Part shown: piece by piece, positions 18,812 to 28,254 of the stretch
How the letters are laid out: every line of letters begins with the position of its first letter
How positions within the stretch are numbered: the stretch's first letter is position 1
Assembly (NCBI GenBank): GCA_964444135.1
Contig: CAYUFX010000031.1
Span: forward strand, 1-46,561
Source: NIOZ-UU13 sp964444135
GTDB lineage: Bacteria > Planctomycetota > Phycisphaerae > Sedimentisphaerales > Anaerobacaceae
Reading direction: 5' to 3'
DNA length: 46,561 nucleotides
Program-made: the position numbers and the translations under genes
The notes under the pieces: model-generated
Told to the model about the DNA's origin: nothing
The model's database searches: none
The model's input: only the letters and a program-made list of their open reading frames with translations

Positions 18812-18931
18812 CAGGTTACTTGAGTGAATATTTGGAAACAGGACGGCTTAAGATATTGTAGTAATAGAGTAATTTATGCCGGTAATTTGGCTGAGAATCC
18901 GATTAACATATTTCAGATGATTGGAGTGGAT

Positions 18932-21085
18932 ATGAAATACTCATTGCAGAATATGTTCTTCGTGCTATGTATTATGCTTTCAGTTTGTCCGAGAGCGAGT
19001 GCTGATGATGGCTACGGCCTTTGGATGTCCTATAGAAAGCTGGATGATGCAACGATATTGAAAGAATACCGGCAGGCTTTTTCTTATATTGTGATTCAGG
19101 GCGATTCTGAAACGCTCCGCGTTATTCGAGAGGAAGTGAAAAAAGGACTGGACGGACTTTTAGGAGTCGATTTGCCTATACGCAACACACTTGCTACAAA
19201 TGGTTCTCTTGTTATTGGTACACTGAAACAGTCTGTCCTCATACAAGAATTGGACTTGGCCGATGAGCTGGCGACTTTAGGGCATGAAGGGTTCTTGATT
19301 CGATCAATCAAGATCAAAGGCATTCCATCAATAGTTATCACTGCAAACGAGGATATAGGCCTTTTGTATGGTTCTTTTCATTTGTTGAGAATTATGCAAA
19401 ACGGGCAGTCCCTCGCGGACGCAAACATCTGCTCCAAACCGAAAATTCAATACCGGCTCTTGAATCACTGGGACAATATGGACGGGTCGATAGAGCGAGG
19501 TTACGCGGGTAAGTCGCTGTGGAAATGGAATGAACTGCCGGAGACTATAGACCCGCGATATAAAGAATATGCACATGCTAATGCTTCTCTTGGCATCAAT
19601 GGGACGGTGGTTAATAGCGTAAATGCCAATCCAATTATCTTGACACCCGAATATATTTTCAAACTCAAAGTACTGGCCGATGTGTTCGGGCCTTACGGCA
19701 TAAAGCTGTTTCTCTCTATTCGCTTTTCATCTCCACTTCGGCCGAGTTCTGATAGGTATAGTCGAAGGGGCGGCATTGGCACTCTGGAAACAGCCGACCC
19801 TTTGGATCCTGATGTCCGAAGTTGGTGGAAAGATAAAGTCAAAGAAATCTATCGATCTATTCCCGATTTTGGCGGATTTCTTGTAAAGGCCAATTCCGAG
19901 GGTATGCCCGGCCCGCAGGATTACAAAAGGTCCCACGCCGATGGCGCTAATATGCTGGCCGAGGCTTTGGCTCCCTATGGCGGAATAGTCATGTGGCGGG
20001 CTTTTGTATATGATGCTAAGGTCGATGCCGACCGTGCCAAACGGGCTTACAAGGAATTTGTCCCTCTGGATGGACAGTTCCATGCAAATGTCTTTGTTCA
20101 ATCCAAGAACGGTCCGATTGACTTTCAGCCCCGCGAGCCTGTTCATCCCTTATTTGGGGCCATGCCAAAGACGCCTCTGATGCTGGAATTGCAGATTACC
20201 CAGGAGTACTTAGGACATTCAAAGCATCTGGTTTTTCTCGCACCAATGTGGAAAGAATACCTGGAGTTTGACACTTATGCCAAGGGTCGAGGTTCGCACG
20301 TTTCCGGGATTGTGGATGGGTCTTTGCACGATTACTCCATGACCGGGATTGCGGGTGTGGCCAATACCGGCTCGGACCGTAATTGGTGCGGGCATCTCTT
20401 TGGCCAGGCCAACTGGTATGCTTTTGGCCGCCTGGCCTGGGACCACAAGCTCTCCAGCGAAGCGATCGCTGAAGAATGGATTCGCATGACCCTGAGCCGG
20501 AATAGTGACGTTGTCAAGACAATCAAATCAATGATGATGGGATCGTGGGAGGCGTGCATCAACTATATGACTCCGTTAGGACTCCATCATATTATGCAGG
20601 CTGGTTTTCATTACGGCCCACAACCAGGTTATGCAAGATCATCACGAACAGACTGGACTTCCGTTTATTATCATCGTGCTGACAATGTAGGCCTGGGATT
20701 TGACCGAAGTTCCTCTGGAAGCAATGCGACAAGTCAATATTTCCCGCCCTGGAGGGAGCGGTTCGATAATATAGAGATATGTCCCGAAAAATACCTGCTT
20801 TGGTTCCATCATGTTCCCTGGGACCGCAAAATGGAATCGGGCAGGGCTTTGTGGGAGGAACTGTGCTATAGATACCATGTGGGAACTGATTACGTAAAAG
20901 CGATGAGACAAAAATGGGCTTCTCTGGAAAAGCATATTGACAAGGAAATATACCTGCACGTTCAGGAAAAACTGGCCACACAGGAAAAGGACGCCATCAT
21001 CTGGCGAGATACATGTGTCAGTTATTTTCAGAAATTCAGTAAAAGGCCGGTGCCGGCCTTCTCTGACAAAGTCATTATTGAGTAA
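18932..21085 (+). CDS. GH67 alpha-glucuronidase, exported
   Basis: This 717-residue enzyme removes (4-O-methyl)-glucuronic acid from the non-reducing-end xylose of xylo-oligosaccharides. The three GH67 catalytic acids can be placed by motif and spacing: Glu323 in FLVKANSEGMPGP (general acid), Asp397 in NGPIDFQPREP and Glu425 in LQITQEYLGH. The 74- and 28-residue spacings match those I recall for characterised GH67 enzymes. Other family hallmarks are LNHWDNMDGSIERGYAG, IVMWRAFVYD and 'NWYAFGRLAW'. The start at 18932 has GGAG upstream and opens a signal peptide (MKYSLQNMFFVLCIMLSVCPRASA); a longer GTG start at 18824 would bury it. Many GH67 enzymes lack a leader, so export here is notable. No xylanase is present in this window. 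Confidence 0.95.
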   Translation: MKYSLQNMFFVLCIMLSVCPRASADDGYGLWMSYRKLDDATILKEYRQAFSYIVIQGDSETLRVIREEVKKGLDGLLGVDLPIRNTLATNGSLVIGTLKQSVLIQELDLADELATLGHEGFLIRSIKIKGIPSIVITANEDIGLLYGSFHLLRIMQNGQSLADANICSKPKIQYRLLNHWDNMDGSIERGYAGKSLWKWNELPETIDPRYKEYAHANASLGINGTVVNSVNANPIILTPEYIFKLKVLADVFGPYGIKLFLSIRFSSPLRPSSDRYSRRGGIGTLETADPLDPDVRSWWKDKVKEIYRSIPDFGGFLVKANSEGMPGPQDYKRSHADGANMLAEALAPYGGIVMWRAFVYDAKVDADRAKRAYKEFVPLDGQFHANVFVQSKNGPIDFQPREPVHPLFGAMPKTPLMLELQITQEYLGHSKHLVFLAPMWKEYLEFDTYAKGRGSHVSGIVDGSLHDYSMTGIAGVANTGSDRNWCGHLFGQANWYAFGRLAWDHKLSSEAIAEEWIRMTLSRNSDVVKTIKSMMMGSWEACINYMTPLGLHHIMQAGFHYGPQPGYARSSRTDWTSVYYHRADNVGLGFDRSSSGSNATSQYFPPWRERFDNIEICPEKYLLWFHHVPWDRKMESGRALWEELCYRYHVGTDYVKAMRQKWASLEKHIDKEIYLHVQEKLATQEKDAIIWRDTCVSYFQKFSKRPVPAFSDKVIIE

Positions 21086-21242
21086 AGACCAATCGTGCGG
21101 TATATACCGATGAAGCGTCGATGTCACCACCTGCTGAGAATATGCATACGTTTCAATTGTTGAAGCCGTATCAATAGACGCGCTCTGTGGCATAGAAAAC
21201 ACTGATACCCAATGGCATCGAACTCATGGCCTCGATATCATG

Positions 21243-22364
21243 TCACTTGTACATCTGCGGCAGGTCCTCCATAAATAATGTGAGCGGATCTGCTTCAAAG
21301 GCCTTGAAGTTCTCGACAGTCGCTGCACCGGGGAACGCAGCGTAGTTCTGACGCTTGTCGGCGTTTCGCCAGACCAGAACCCAGGCAATCTTTTTGGTCG
21401 AGGGGCTGGACTTGAGGACTTCGAGCAGTACGTCGGTCCACCACGTCGCATTGACATCACGCTGACCGACGCCGGTTTCAGTAAAGGCCGCGATCTTGTT
21501 CCGCTCCTCAGCTAATGAGACTATGGTATCTAATGCCTGTACAGCCTGGTCTTTGGTCTTGCTCGACCTGAAAGCGCCGTAGTTGTCATGGCCGATGATA
21601 TCAATATAGTCATCGCCGGGATAGCGTTCAAGATACTCTTCGCGGTCTTTGAAACGGTCGGGGGAGTAGGCGGTAATAATGTTGTGCAGACCTTTCGTCT
21701 TTCTCAGATAATCCACAGTAAAGCGCCAAATCTGTTTGTATTCCTCCGGCGTGCACCACTTTGCGCCCCACCAGAACCAGTCGCCGTTGTGCTCATGGAA
21801 AGGTCGAAAGATGACCGGGACCGGTTCCCCCTTGGGACCTTTGAGATCAGCGAGAAAGGCCGCTATCTGATCCAGCTTGACCAGATAGGCCTTGTGCATT
21901 TCCCCATCGGGCAAAAGGCTGCTCACGACCTTTTTCTGAGTCCAGGCGCTTTGTTTTGTTCCGGGGATACGGGCGTGCCAGCTAATTGTACTAATCCCCC
22001 CTTTTTCATAGCCTTTCGCAATCCAGATCTTCATATTTTCAAACGGGACGCCATCGATGTTCGCATCTGTACCGATATGGCCAAGGTCCCAGCCGAAAAC
22101 CGCAGGGAATTTGCCGCAGACCCGATAGATGTCGCTATCAAAATCGTTCTCGGCAGACTTCCATCCCACGCCATAGGCCAACGTATCCTCATGGCCGAAG
22201 AGGACACCTTTCTGCGCCACCTTGTGCAGGTTTCGATAGAGGGCCTTCGTCTCGGGCGTGGCGAGCGGATCGGTTAGCTTGAGCGTCGTATTAGAACCGC
22301 TCTCAGCTCCGAGAGCGACACCCAACATCAGCAGCATAATCCAGCAAACGATTAATCTTTTCAT
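21243..22364 (-). CDS. GH26 beta-mannanase/mannobiohydrolase, secreted
   Basis: This 373-residue enzyme hydrolyses beta-1,4-mannan. It has a signal peptide (MKRLIVCWIMLLMLGVALGA) and a single GH26 TIM barrel without extra binding modules. The acid/base is Glu191 in FRPFHEHNGDWFWWG and the nucleophile is Glu296 in FTETGVG. GVLFGHEDTLAYG, FGWDLGHIG and ISWHARIPG are further GH26 blocks of the mannanase type. It is the last gene of a tight minus-strand operon (45 bp after GH130) with an epimerase and a phosphorylase that consume mannobiose, so its product is presumably mannobiose. GGAG lies just upstream of the ATG. Whether it acts endo or exo needs biochemistry. Confidence 0.94.
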   Translation of the reverse strand: MKRLIVCWIMLLMLGVALGAESGSNTTLKLTDPLATPETKALYRNLHKVAQKGVLFGHEDTLAYGVGWKSAENDFDSDIYRVCGKFPAVFGWDLGHIGTDANIDGVPFENMKIWIAKGYEKGGISTISWHARIPGTKQSAWTQKKVVSSLLPDGEMHKAYLVKLDQIAAFLADLKGPKGEPVPVIFRPFHEHNGDWFWWGAKWCTPEEYKQIWRFTVDYLRKTKGLHNIITAYSPDRFKDREEYLERYPGDDYIDIIGHDNYGAFRSSKTKDQAVQALDTIVSLAEERNKIAAFTETGVGQRDVNATWWTDVLLEVLKSSPSTKKIAWVLVWRNADKRQNYAAFPGAATVENFKAFEADPLTLFMEDLPQMYK

Positions 22365-22409
22365 GTCTTCTCTCCTTTCTTCAAAATTGTTCTTGTTTAC
22401 AGAACATCT

Positions 22410-23603
22410 CTACATAAGTGACTTCCACGAGGTATTGGTTAGATTTTTCTTAATTAATGCGCAGCGCTGTTTGACGCACTGACTCGAGCGCAGCCCGTCC
22501 GGCGGCGCGTTAGTGACATAGTCCAACAGCCTGTCCACCGTACTGGTCGCGACGTGAGTTCGCGTGTCGGATGACCCGTAGTAGATAAACACCTCACCAT
22601 TATCGCGGGCGACCCAGCCATTGGAAAAGAGCACGTTGGAGACATCGCCTACTCTCTCATCCCCCTGTGGCGACATAAAATACCCGCCTGGTTTGGCGAG
22701 CACCTTCCACGGCTCATTCAAATCGGTCAGGAACATGTACAGAACATAACGGTATCCCGCCGCCGTGCCACGCACCCCGTGGGCCAGATGGAGCCAGCCT
22801 TTTTTTGTCTTTATTGGAGTCGGGCCCTGGCCGTTCTTGCCTTCGGTGATTGTATGATAAATGCAGCGGTCTATAATCACTTCCTCGGAAATCCTGGCCT
22901 GCTCGATATCCTCGCACAGACCCCAGCCAATCCCCTCGCCGGTTCCGGTCGATTTGAAGTCGGCCATAGGCCGTGTGTAAAAGGCGTATTTGCCGTCGAT
23001 GAACTCGGGGTGCAGCACACAGTTGCGCTGTTGGGCCGATGGGGTTATTATATCGGGAAATCGCTGCCACGATTTTAAGTTTCTGGTACGTGCTATGCCA
23101 CAGCGGGCAATGGCGGCCGAAGGGTCTTCAGGATGACCTGGGTCATGAAGCTCGGCACAAAACGCCCCGTAGATCCAGCCGTCCTCGTGTTTGGTCAGGC
23201 GTATGTCATAGACGTTGGTCTCCTCAGCATCTGCTGGCGGCATCTCGATAGGGTAGTCCCAGAATCGAAAGCGGTCGATACCAGTGCGGCTCTCGGCGAC
23301 GGCGAAGAACGACTTGCGATCGACTCCCTCGACCCGCGCCACCAAATAGATATGTTCGTTCAATTCAATAGCACCGACGTTGAAGGTACTGTTGATTCCC
23401 ATGCGTTCGCAGAGGAATGGATTTGTGGCGGGGTCAAGATCATAGCGCCAGAAAACAGGGGTGTGTGCCGCTGTAAGCACGGGGTAACGATAACGCTCGA
23501 CGACACCGTTTGTATCCCTCGTCTTTTCGTTCGGCCGCTCAATTAGGGCCTCATAGTCGGTTAAGAGATGCTTGACTCGTTCATTGTATTCATTTTCCTT
23601 CAT
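22410..23603 (-). CDS. GH130 4-O-beta-D-mannosyl-D-glucose phosphorylase (GH130_1 type)
   Basis: This 397-residue protein has no signal peptide and is therefore cytosolic. It shows the GH130 five-bladed propeller with the subfamily-1 hallmarks: 'GAIELNEHIYLVARVEGVDRKSFF', ETNVYDIRLTKHEDGWIYG and 'NCVLHPEFIDGKYAFYTRP'. Asp133 in VYDIRLT corresponds to the proposed general acid of mannosylglucose phosphorylases. The expected reaction is beta-1,4-mannosyl-glucose plus phosphate giving alpha-mannose 1-phosphate and glucose. Placement 32 bp after an epimerase that makes mannosyl-glucose from mannobiose fits the known mannan catabolic route. The start has AGGAG upstream. Other GH130 subfamilies act on mannobiose or N-glycan Man-GlcNAc, but the neighbours favour subfamily 1. 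Confidence 0.92.
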   Translation of the reverse strand: MKENEYNERVKHLLTDYEALIERPNEKTRDTNGVVERYRYPVLTAAHTPVFWRYDLDPATNPFLCERMGINSTFNVGAIELNEHIYLVARVEGVDRKSFFAVAESRTGIDRFRFWDYPIEMPPADAEETNVYDIRLTKHEDGWIYGAFCAELHDPGHPEDPSAAIARCGIARTRNLKSWQRFPDIITPSAQQRNCVLHPEFIDGKYAFYTRPMADFKSTGTGEGIGWGLCEDIEQARISEEVIIDRCIYHTITEGKNGQGPTPIKTKKGWLHLAHGVRGTAAGYRYVLYMFLTDLNEPWKVLAKPGGYFMSPQGDERVGDVSNVLFSNGWVARDNGEVFIYYGSSDTRTHVATSTVDRLLDYVTNAPPDGLRSSQCVKQRCALIKKNLTNTSWKSLM

Positions 23604-23635
23604 TGATTCTGTTCTCCTGCCATGTTATACTGGTT

Positions 23636-24850
23636 TTAGCTTGCCAAAGTTATCTGCGCCAGTCTTCTGATTACCTCCAAACATGCTCGCACGCTATGAT
23701 ACGGCCCCTTCCACTGTGATACCTTCGGCTCATTCGTATCGGGACAGCCGGTCGGGTCGATTCGCCAGAACCAATCCCCATGCTCCTTGTCAACAAAATA
23801 TTTTCCAATGAAGGCCCACGCCTTTTGGGCCGCTTCTAAGAACAACCGCTCACCCGACAGATCGCAGGCGTTTAGAAAGCCCACAACGCTCTCGGCCTGC
23901 GGCCACCATTCACGGTTCCGGTCCGTAACCTGCCCGTTCTGTCCTTCGTAACACAGACCTCCATCGTCTTCGAGCCCTTCGGACAGCGTGACCTGGGCCA
24001 GTCGCAGAGCCAAACGCTGAGTTCGTGATATTACATTCGGGTCGCTTAGGACTTCGGCGGCCTCGCACAATAGCCAACCGGCCTCGATATCATGGCCGAA
24101 CGTGTAGTTAGCCGACTTGGGTTGCCACGATTCGTCAAAAAAATGATGCAGGTGGCCGGTGGCTGGGTCCGCAATCCGCTGATCGAATATATTGACGAGT
24201 TCTGTCAAACAGTCGCGGAGCCGGGTATCCGGCCGGATGCGATAAAGATTCGTATAAGCCTCCAGCAGGTGCAGGTGATTGTTCATTGACTTCTTCTCGT
24301 CCATGTCTTTGTCACTGAGCCGCAAATCCTCGGCAACAGACCAGTCCCGGTTGCAGACCTCGACATACCCCCCATAAGCCTTATCCCGACTGTGTGTCTC
24401 GATAAGCTCGAACACCTGCTCGGCGCGTTGGAGTGCCGAAAGTTCCCTAAAAGCCTGGTGATATTCGGCTAACGCATAGATATAGAACGCCTGGCCGTAA
24501 ATCTTCTTCTTGCCGTCCAGGAGGTTCCCCTGATAGTCCACTTGCCAAAAAGCCCCGCCGTGTGAAGAATCTCTAAAGCAGGTCTCAAGATAATCGTATG
24601 CACGTCGGGCCATATTATGACACCGAGGATCTTTATTAAATCGATAGAGGGCTGAAAAGGTCCAAAGTAATCTGTTGTTCAGGATTAAACCCTTGGGGGC
24701 TTTGGGGTCAATCCTTCCGTCGTTGGACATCCGGCCGATAAATCCGCCGTACTCATTATCCACAACTCTTTCAAGCCAGAACGGAACAAGGTTGTCCTCC
24801 AGCTCGTGCCTTACAGACTCACTGAATTGTCGCATTGTTTCATGTGACAT
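23636..24850 (-). CDS. Cellobiose/mannobiose 2-epimerase (AGE superfamily)
   Basis: This 404-residue cytosolic protein belongs to the N-acylglucosamine 2-epimerase (alpha/alpha)6 superfamily, cellobiose 2-epimerase group. Typical segments are 'LVPFWLERVVDNEYGGFIG', LILNNRLLWTFSALYR, YGQAFYIYALAEYHQAF, KSMNNHLHLLEAYTNLYR and SANYTFGHDIEAGWLL, then EWWPQAESVVGFLNA. The His residues in NNHLHLLEA and GHDIEA and a later one near KGPYHSVR form the expected catalytic/ring-opening set. It interconverts the glucose and mannose reducing ends of beta-1,4-disaccharides. Between a symporter and GH130_1 the likely reaction is mannobiose to mannosyl-glucose. It is 27 bp from the symporter gene and 32 bp from GH130, so it is part of one operon. 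Confidence 0.92.
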   Translation of the reverse strand: MSHETMRQFSESVRHELEDNLVPFWLERVVDNEYGGFIGRMSNDGRIDPKAPKGLILNNRLLWTFSALYRFNKDPRCHNMARRAYDYLETCFRDSSHGGAFWQVDYQGNLLDGKKKIYGQAFYIYALAEYHQAFRELSALQRAEQVFELIETHSRDKAYGGYVEVCNRDWSVAEDLRLSDKDMDEKKSMNNHLHLLEAYTNLYRIRPDTRLRDCLTELVNIFDQRIADPATGHLHHFFDESWQPKSANYTFGHDIEAGWLLCEAAEVLSDPNVISRTQRLALRLAQVTLSEGLEDDGGLCYEGQNGQVTDRNREWWPQAESVVGFLNACDLSGERLFLEAAQKAWAFIGKYFVDKEHGDWFWRIDPTGCPDTNEPKVSQWKGPYHSVRACLEVIRRLAQITLAS

Positions 24851-24877
24851 TATTATCCCGCATGAGCCGGGGCTTCA

Positions 24878-26710
24878 TCACTTTTCACTGGGAAGATGGT
24901 CAAACCAGCTCTTCTTGAGAATTAGCGTCGTAACAACCAATACCACCATTGCACTAACAATGCCTCGTGGTTTTTGAATCACGATATAGACCGGTAAAGC
25001 CACCAGGGTAACTTGCCAGATGATGCCTATAGTCACATTGAACCAGTGACGGGCACAATCAGTTTTAGGCTCAAAGCCGGGCTGCTCGGCCTTTATCTTG
25101 TCTGCGATTGGCTTCCAGAATCCCCAGGGACGAACGGACATATAAAATTTCTTGAGGATTTCTTCATCTTCTGGCTTAGTCAGAAGTGTGCCGAGGAAAC
25201 ACCCCAGAGCCGAAAACAGAAAGATGGCAGGAAAGGCGTAAAGTGTATTGGTACCGGGCCAGAGGTGCTCCACTATGGGAGGGACTACCAGGGCCCCGAG
25301 GGTCCCGATGATCATTCCCCAGAAAAAGCCAAATCCGTTGAATCGCCACCAGTGCCATTTCAGTACATTGGCCGCTACATACCCACCATACAGACCGCCT
25401 ACAATCCAGAGCGTGACTTCAGTAATGGTCTCTGTCAGAAATCCGAAAACAATACCCACGGCCACCACCAATATAGTTGTAAGATAACTCATTCGTACCT
25501 GTACCTTGTTGGAGGCCGTCGGGTTGATAAAGCGTTTATAGATATCATTCACAATATAAGCCGGTCCGGCGTTAACCGTCGCCGCAAATGTGGACATAAA
25601 CGCTGCCAGCAATCCAGCCAGTAACAGTCCGGTCAGGCCCACCGGAATGATGGCGCTTTGTATGACAACTGGGAGGATCTGTTCGAAATCAGGTTGTGCA
25701 CCTTCTTGTATGGCGGTTGTCCACATGCCTTGAAGCGTTTCGCGGAGCGGGCCCAGGGCTAACATGGTCAAACCTGCTATCAACATATAGCGAGGAAAAT
25801 ACAGGACTACGTTGACCGTGGCACTCATCAAAGATGCTTCCCTGGGATTTCGTGTGGCCAGGACACGCTGCATGTCGTAGTTAGGTGCCGGGCCGGCTAT
25901 GCTGGCCAAAATCCCTTTGAACAGCATAAGCATCATAATCACTGTAAAAAGAGAAAACCCGTCCTTTGTGATACTGGATTGGACCATGTCAAACGCGCCG
26001 GACCAGTTTAAGTCGAGTCTCCATCCAAAAAAGAGGTTTTGCCATCCAGCCGGCACAACGGCATCTATCATCTCAGGTCTGACATGATAGATGGCAATCA
26101 CACCTACGGCTATGGAGGCGATAGTCATAATAGCGAATTGCAGGACTTCGGTCAGAACGACACTGAACATACCACCTTTGACTACATAGATAGTTGTGAT
26201 GCTTAGTATTATAAGCGCATAGGTATTCTGGTTCAGGCTCCAAGGCAGCAGAATCTGGGCAAATTTGCCGATGCCTTTGAACGCATAAGCAATCATCCCA
26301 ATCACATTTATCAGGGCAAAGAGTACCACACTGATATGGGCCAGATTGGCCCCGGTGCCCCGGCCAAACCTTGTTTGTATCCACTCGGCGCCGGTGAGGA
26401 CATTAGAACGCCTTAACCACATGCCGACATAGACCATCAGAAAAATCTGGTTGAATGTAGGCCAGACCCAGGGAATCCATACGCTCTTCAGGCCATAGAC
26501 GAAGCACAAATACACGAGCCACATTGTCCCTGTGATGTCAAACTGACCCGACGCATTCGAGATGCCGAGAATATACCACGGCAGGCTTTTCCCCCCGAGA
26601 AAATAAGAATCAAGGTCCTTGGAGGCTCGCCTGGAGACCCCAAAGCCTATCACAACTGTTATTACCAAATAGGCAAAGATGATGACAATGTCAATACTAT
26701 ATAAATCCAT
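24878..26710 (-). CDS. Sodium:solute symporter, probable mannobiose/mannooligosaccharide importer
   Basis: This 610-residue SSS-family inner-membrane protein has about 14 hydrophobic segments. It starts SIDIVIIFAYLVITVVIGFG followed by 'SKDLDSYFLGGKSLPWYILG', the usual SSS opening. SNASGQFDITGTMW, LTEVLQFAIMTIASIAVG and 'AAFMSTFAATVNAGPAYIVNDIYK' are further family segments. It heads the operon for an epimerase, GH130 and GH26, so the inferred cargo is mannobiose or short mannan fragments; this rests on context. It is only distantly similar in appearance to the symporter at 16,832 (different loops and a longer C-terminus). The ribosome-binding site is weak (GAAG). The operon promoter probably lies in 26,711-26,952, shared with the divergent pseudopilin gene, but I cannot define it. 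Confidence 0.9.
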   Translation of the reverse strand: MDLYSIDIVIIFAYLVITVVIGFGVSRRASKDLDSYFLGGKSLPWYILGISNASGQFDITGTMWLVYLCFVYGLKSVWIPWVWPTFNQIFLMVYVGMWLRRSNVLTGAEWIQTRFGRGTGANLAHISVVLFALINVIGMIAYAFKGIGKFAQILLPWSLNQNTYALIILSITTIYVVKGGMFSVVLTEVLQFAIMTIASIAVGVIAIYHVRPEMIDAVVPAGWQNLFFGWRLDLNWSGAFDMVQSSITKDGFSLFTVIMMLMLFKGILASIAGPAPNYDMQRVLATRNPREASLMSATVNVVLYFPRYMLIAGLTMLALGPLRETLQGMWTTAIQEGAQPDFEQILPVVIQSAIIPVGLTGLLLAGLLAAFMSTFAATVNAGPAYIVNDIYKRFINPTASNKVQVRMSYLTTILVVAVGIVFGFLTETITEVTLWIVGGLYGGYVAANVLKWHWWRFNGFGFFWGMIIGTLGALVVPPIVEHLWPGTNTLYAFPAIFLFSALGCFLGTLLTKPEDEEILKKFYMSVRPWGFWKPIADKIKAEQPGFEPKTDCARHWFNVTIGIIWQVTLVALPVYIVIQKPRGIVSAMVVLVVTTLILKKSWFDHLPSEK

Positions 26711-26952
26711 GTGTTATCTTCGCACAAGTATAAATAATCAGTCGTATTATGACAACACAGTAATGAAACGAGTAATGAGTTTATCATCTTCGACGGCATT
26801 TGCATAGAAAGAACAGATTATACCTTCGAAATAGTGTGCATTGTGTCCCGTAACGAGAGATGCTAAAAAAAATGTCTTGATTTTGAGCCACTAAAACGTT
26901 ATAAGTAGTTTGTGTGTCGTCGATTTTCGTATAATCAGGATGCGAGGCTATA

Positions 26953-27728
26953 ATGAACAGACGGATCGGATTCACTTTAATCGAGCTTCTCGTGGTCATC
27001 GCCATTATCGCCCTGTTGATGGCTATCTTGATGCCCACCTTGAATCAGGTCAAGAAGCAGGCCCGCACCGCCGCCTGCCAGGGCCAGCTCAAACAATGGG
27101 CCCTCTCCTTGCGATGTACACCAACGACAACGAGGGCTATTTACATGATAGGCCTTTCGGGACCGATTATTCAAAGATGTGGCCGCAATTCTATCAACCA
27201 TACTATGACGATCCAATGATGCGATGCTGCCCGGCGGCCAAGAATCCCGACGTTCACTTTGGACCGTACGGCACCTGGGGCTGGAAGAGTGGAACGTTCT
27301 CTGATCCGGACTGGGGCTGGGGTGGCTCATGGGTGCCGAAAGAAGGATTCTTCGGCAGTTATGCCATGAACCGCTACATTCTCAACAAGTCCGGCCCGGA
27401 GTACTGGAGGAAGATCGGCGTTAAAGGCGCAGATAACGTCCCGGTATTTGTGGATTGTATGTATGTGGCGATCAGCCCTGCTCCGACAGACGCACCTCCC
27501 GCTTATGACGGCGACCGCTCAAATCAAATGCAATTCTCGTGCATGAATCGGCACGTGGGGCATATCAACGGCCTTTTCTTAGATTGGTCTGCCCCAAAAA
27601 TCGGCCTCAAGCAGTTGTGGACCCTAAAGTGGCATCGGCAGTTCGACACGGCCGGCCCCTGGACCATAGCGGGCAGTGCCCAGACTCAAGACTGGCCGAA
27701 CTGGATGAGCAATTTCAAAGATTATTAG
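26953..27728 (+). pseudogene. Type II secretion-like pseudopilin with one-base frameshift
   Basis: The N-terminal frame (26953-27111) starts MNRRIGFTLIELLVVIAIIAL, a textbook prepilin signal with G^F cleavage, Glu+5 and a hydrophobic helix. It continues through LNQVKKQARTAACQGQLKQW. The protein then continues in the next frame with 'AMYTNDNEGYLHDRPFG' to a stop at 27728. Restoring one G at about 27111 (TTG-GCG-ATG) would rejoin the two. The C-terminal part contains NRHVGHINGLFLDWS and GLKQLWTLKWHRQFDTAGPW, the tail typical of the large DUF1559-like/H-X9-DG pseudopilin families of planctomycetes. Total length would be about 258 residues. GAGG lies five bases before the ATG. This may be a recent mutation or a sequencing/assembly error, since the downstream frame is otherwise intact. 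Confidence 0.85.
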
Positions 27729-27991
27729 AGCGAATGGAAGAGGATGAACTATGGAGGACAAAGCCTGAAGCGTCAGCGAGGGGCAAATCCGGGCAGACGG
27801 AATGCCCAAGACAGTCCATACGCTGAACGCTACCTGCAACCCGTTATTCCGAGCGCAGCAAGCAGGGAGCAGAAATCCAATTAAAAGACACTTTTACAAG
27901 GAGATATAGATTTGACCAACACTTAATCTTATTTCGATATTATCCTTTACAAAAGGTAACCATTTTTATATATTTAGAGGAGGTAAAGTCC

Positions 27992-28045
27992 GTGGATATT
28001 TGGCTCTCTGGCAAGCGAAAGTGCTGTACTTTTCGTGTAAATTAG
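27992..28045 (+). CDS. Possible 17-residue leader peptide
   Basis: GAGGAGG at 27977-27983 sits eight bases before a GTG that opens a 17-codon frame ending in TAG (begins with Asp-Ile-Trp-Leu, contains a Lys-Cys-Cys stretch). A 6-bp hairpin (GAAAGT/ACTTTTC) overlaps its second half. The arrangement resembles a translated leader, but nothing beyond the ribosome-binding site supports translation. Confidence 0.25.
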   Translation: MDIWLSGKRKCCTFRVN

Positions 28046-28236
28046 CTTAGCCGGAAGGTTCGTTAGTAAGGTATAGAGTTCTTCGTAAGAATTTTGTACT
28101 TCAACGCAAAGATTTTACATTTCAGTTAACGGCTCAGTTCATATTGGGTCTTTGAAGGAAGGAGGTTGTGTCAAGTCGTAGCAAATTATCCTGATTCTTG
28201 GGAGATACCGGACTTAGTGACGGTGAAAGTTTTTCC

Positions 28237-28254
28237 GTTGTTTTTTAAAACAAC
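28237..28254. repeat. Perfect 18-bp palindrome upstream of the 821-residue gene
   Basis: GTTGTTTT-TT-AAAACAAC is an 8-bp perfect inverted repeat with a 2-base centre, about 70 bases before the ATG at 28324. It could be an operator or a small hairpin; the T-rich arm makes a terminator unlikely. Confidence 0.4.

Noticed and set aside
27990..28085. Possible c-di-GMP-I (GEMM) riboswitch
   Set aside because: A GGCAA run, a small hairpin and CCGG are present, but the conserved GGGACGCAAAGCC core and a convincing enclosing stem are missing.
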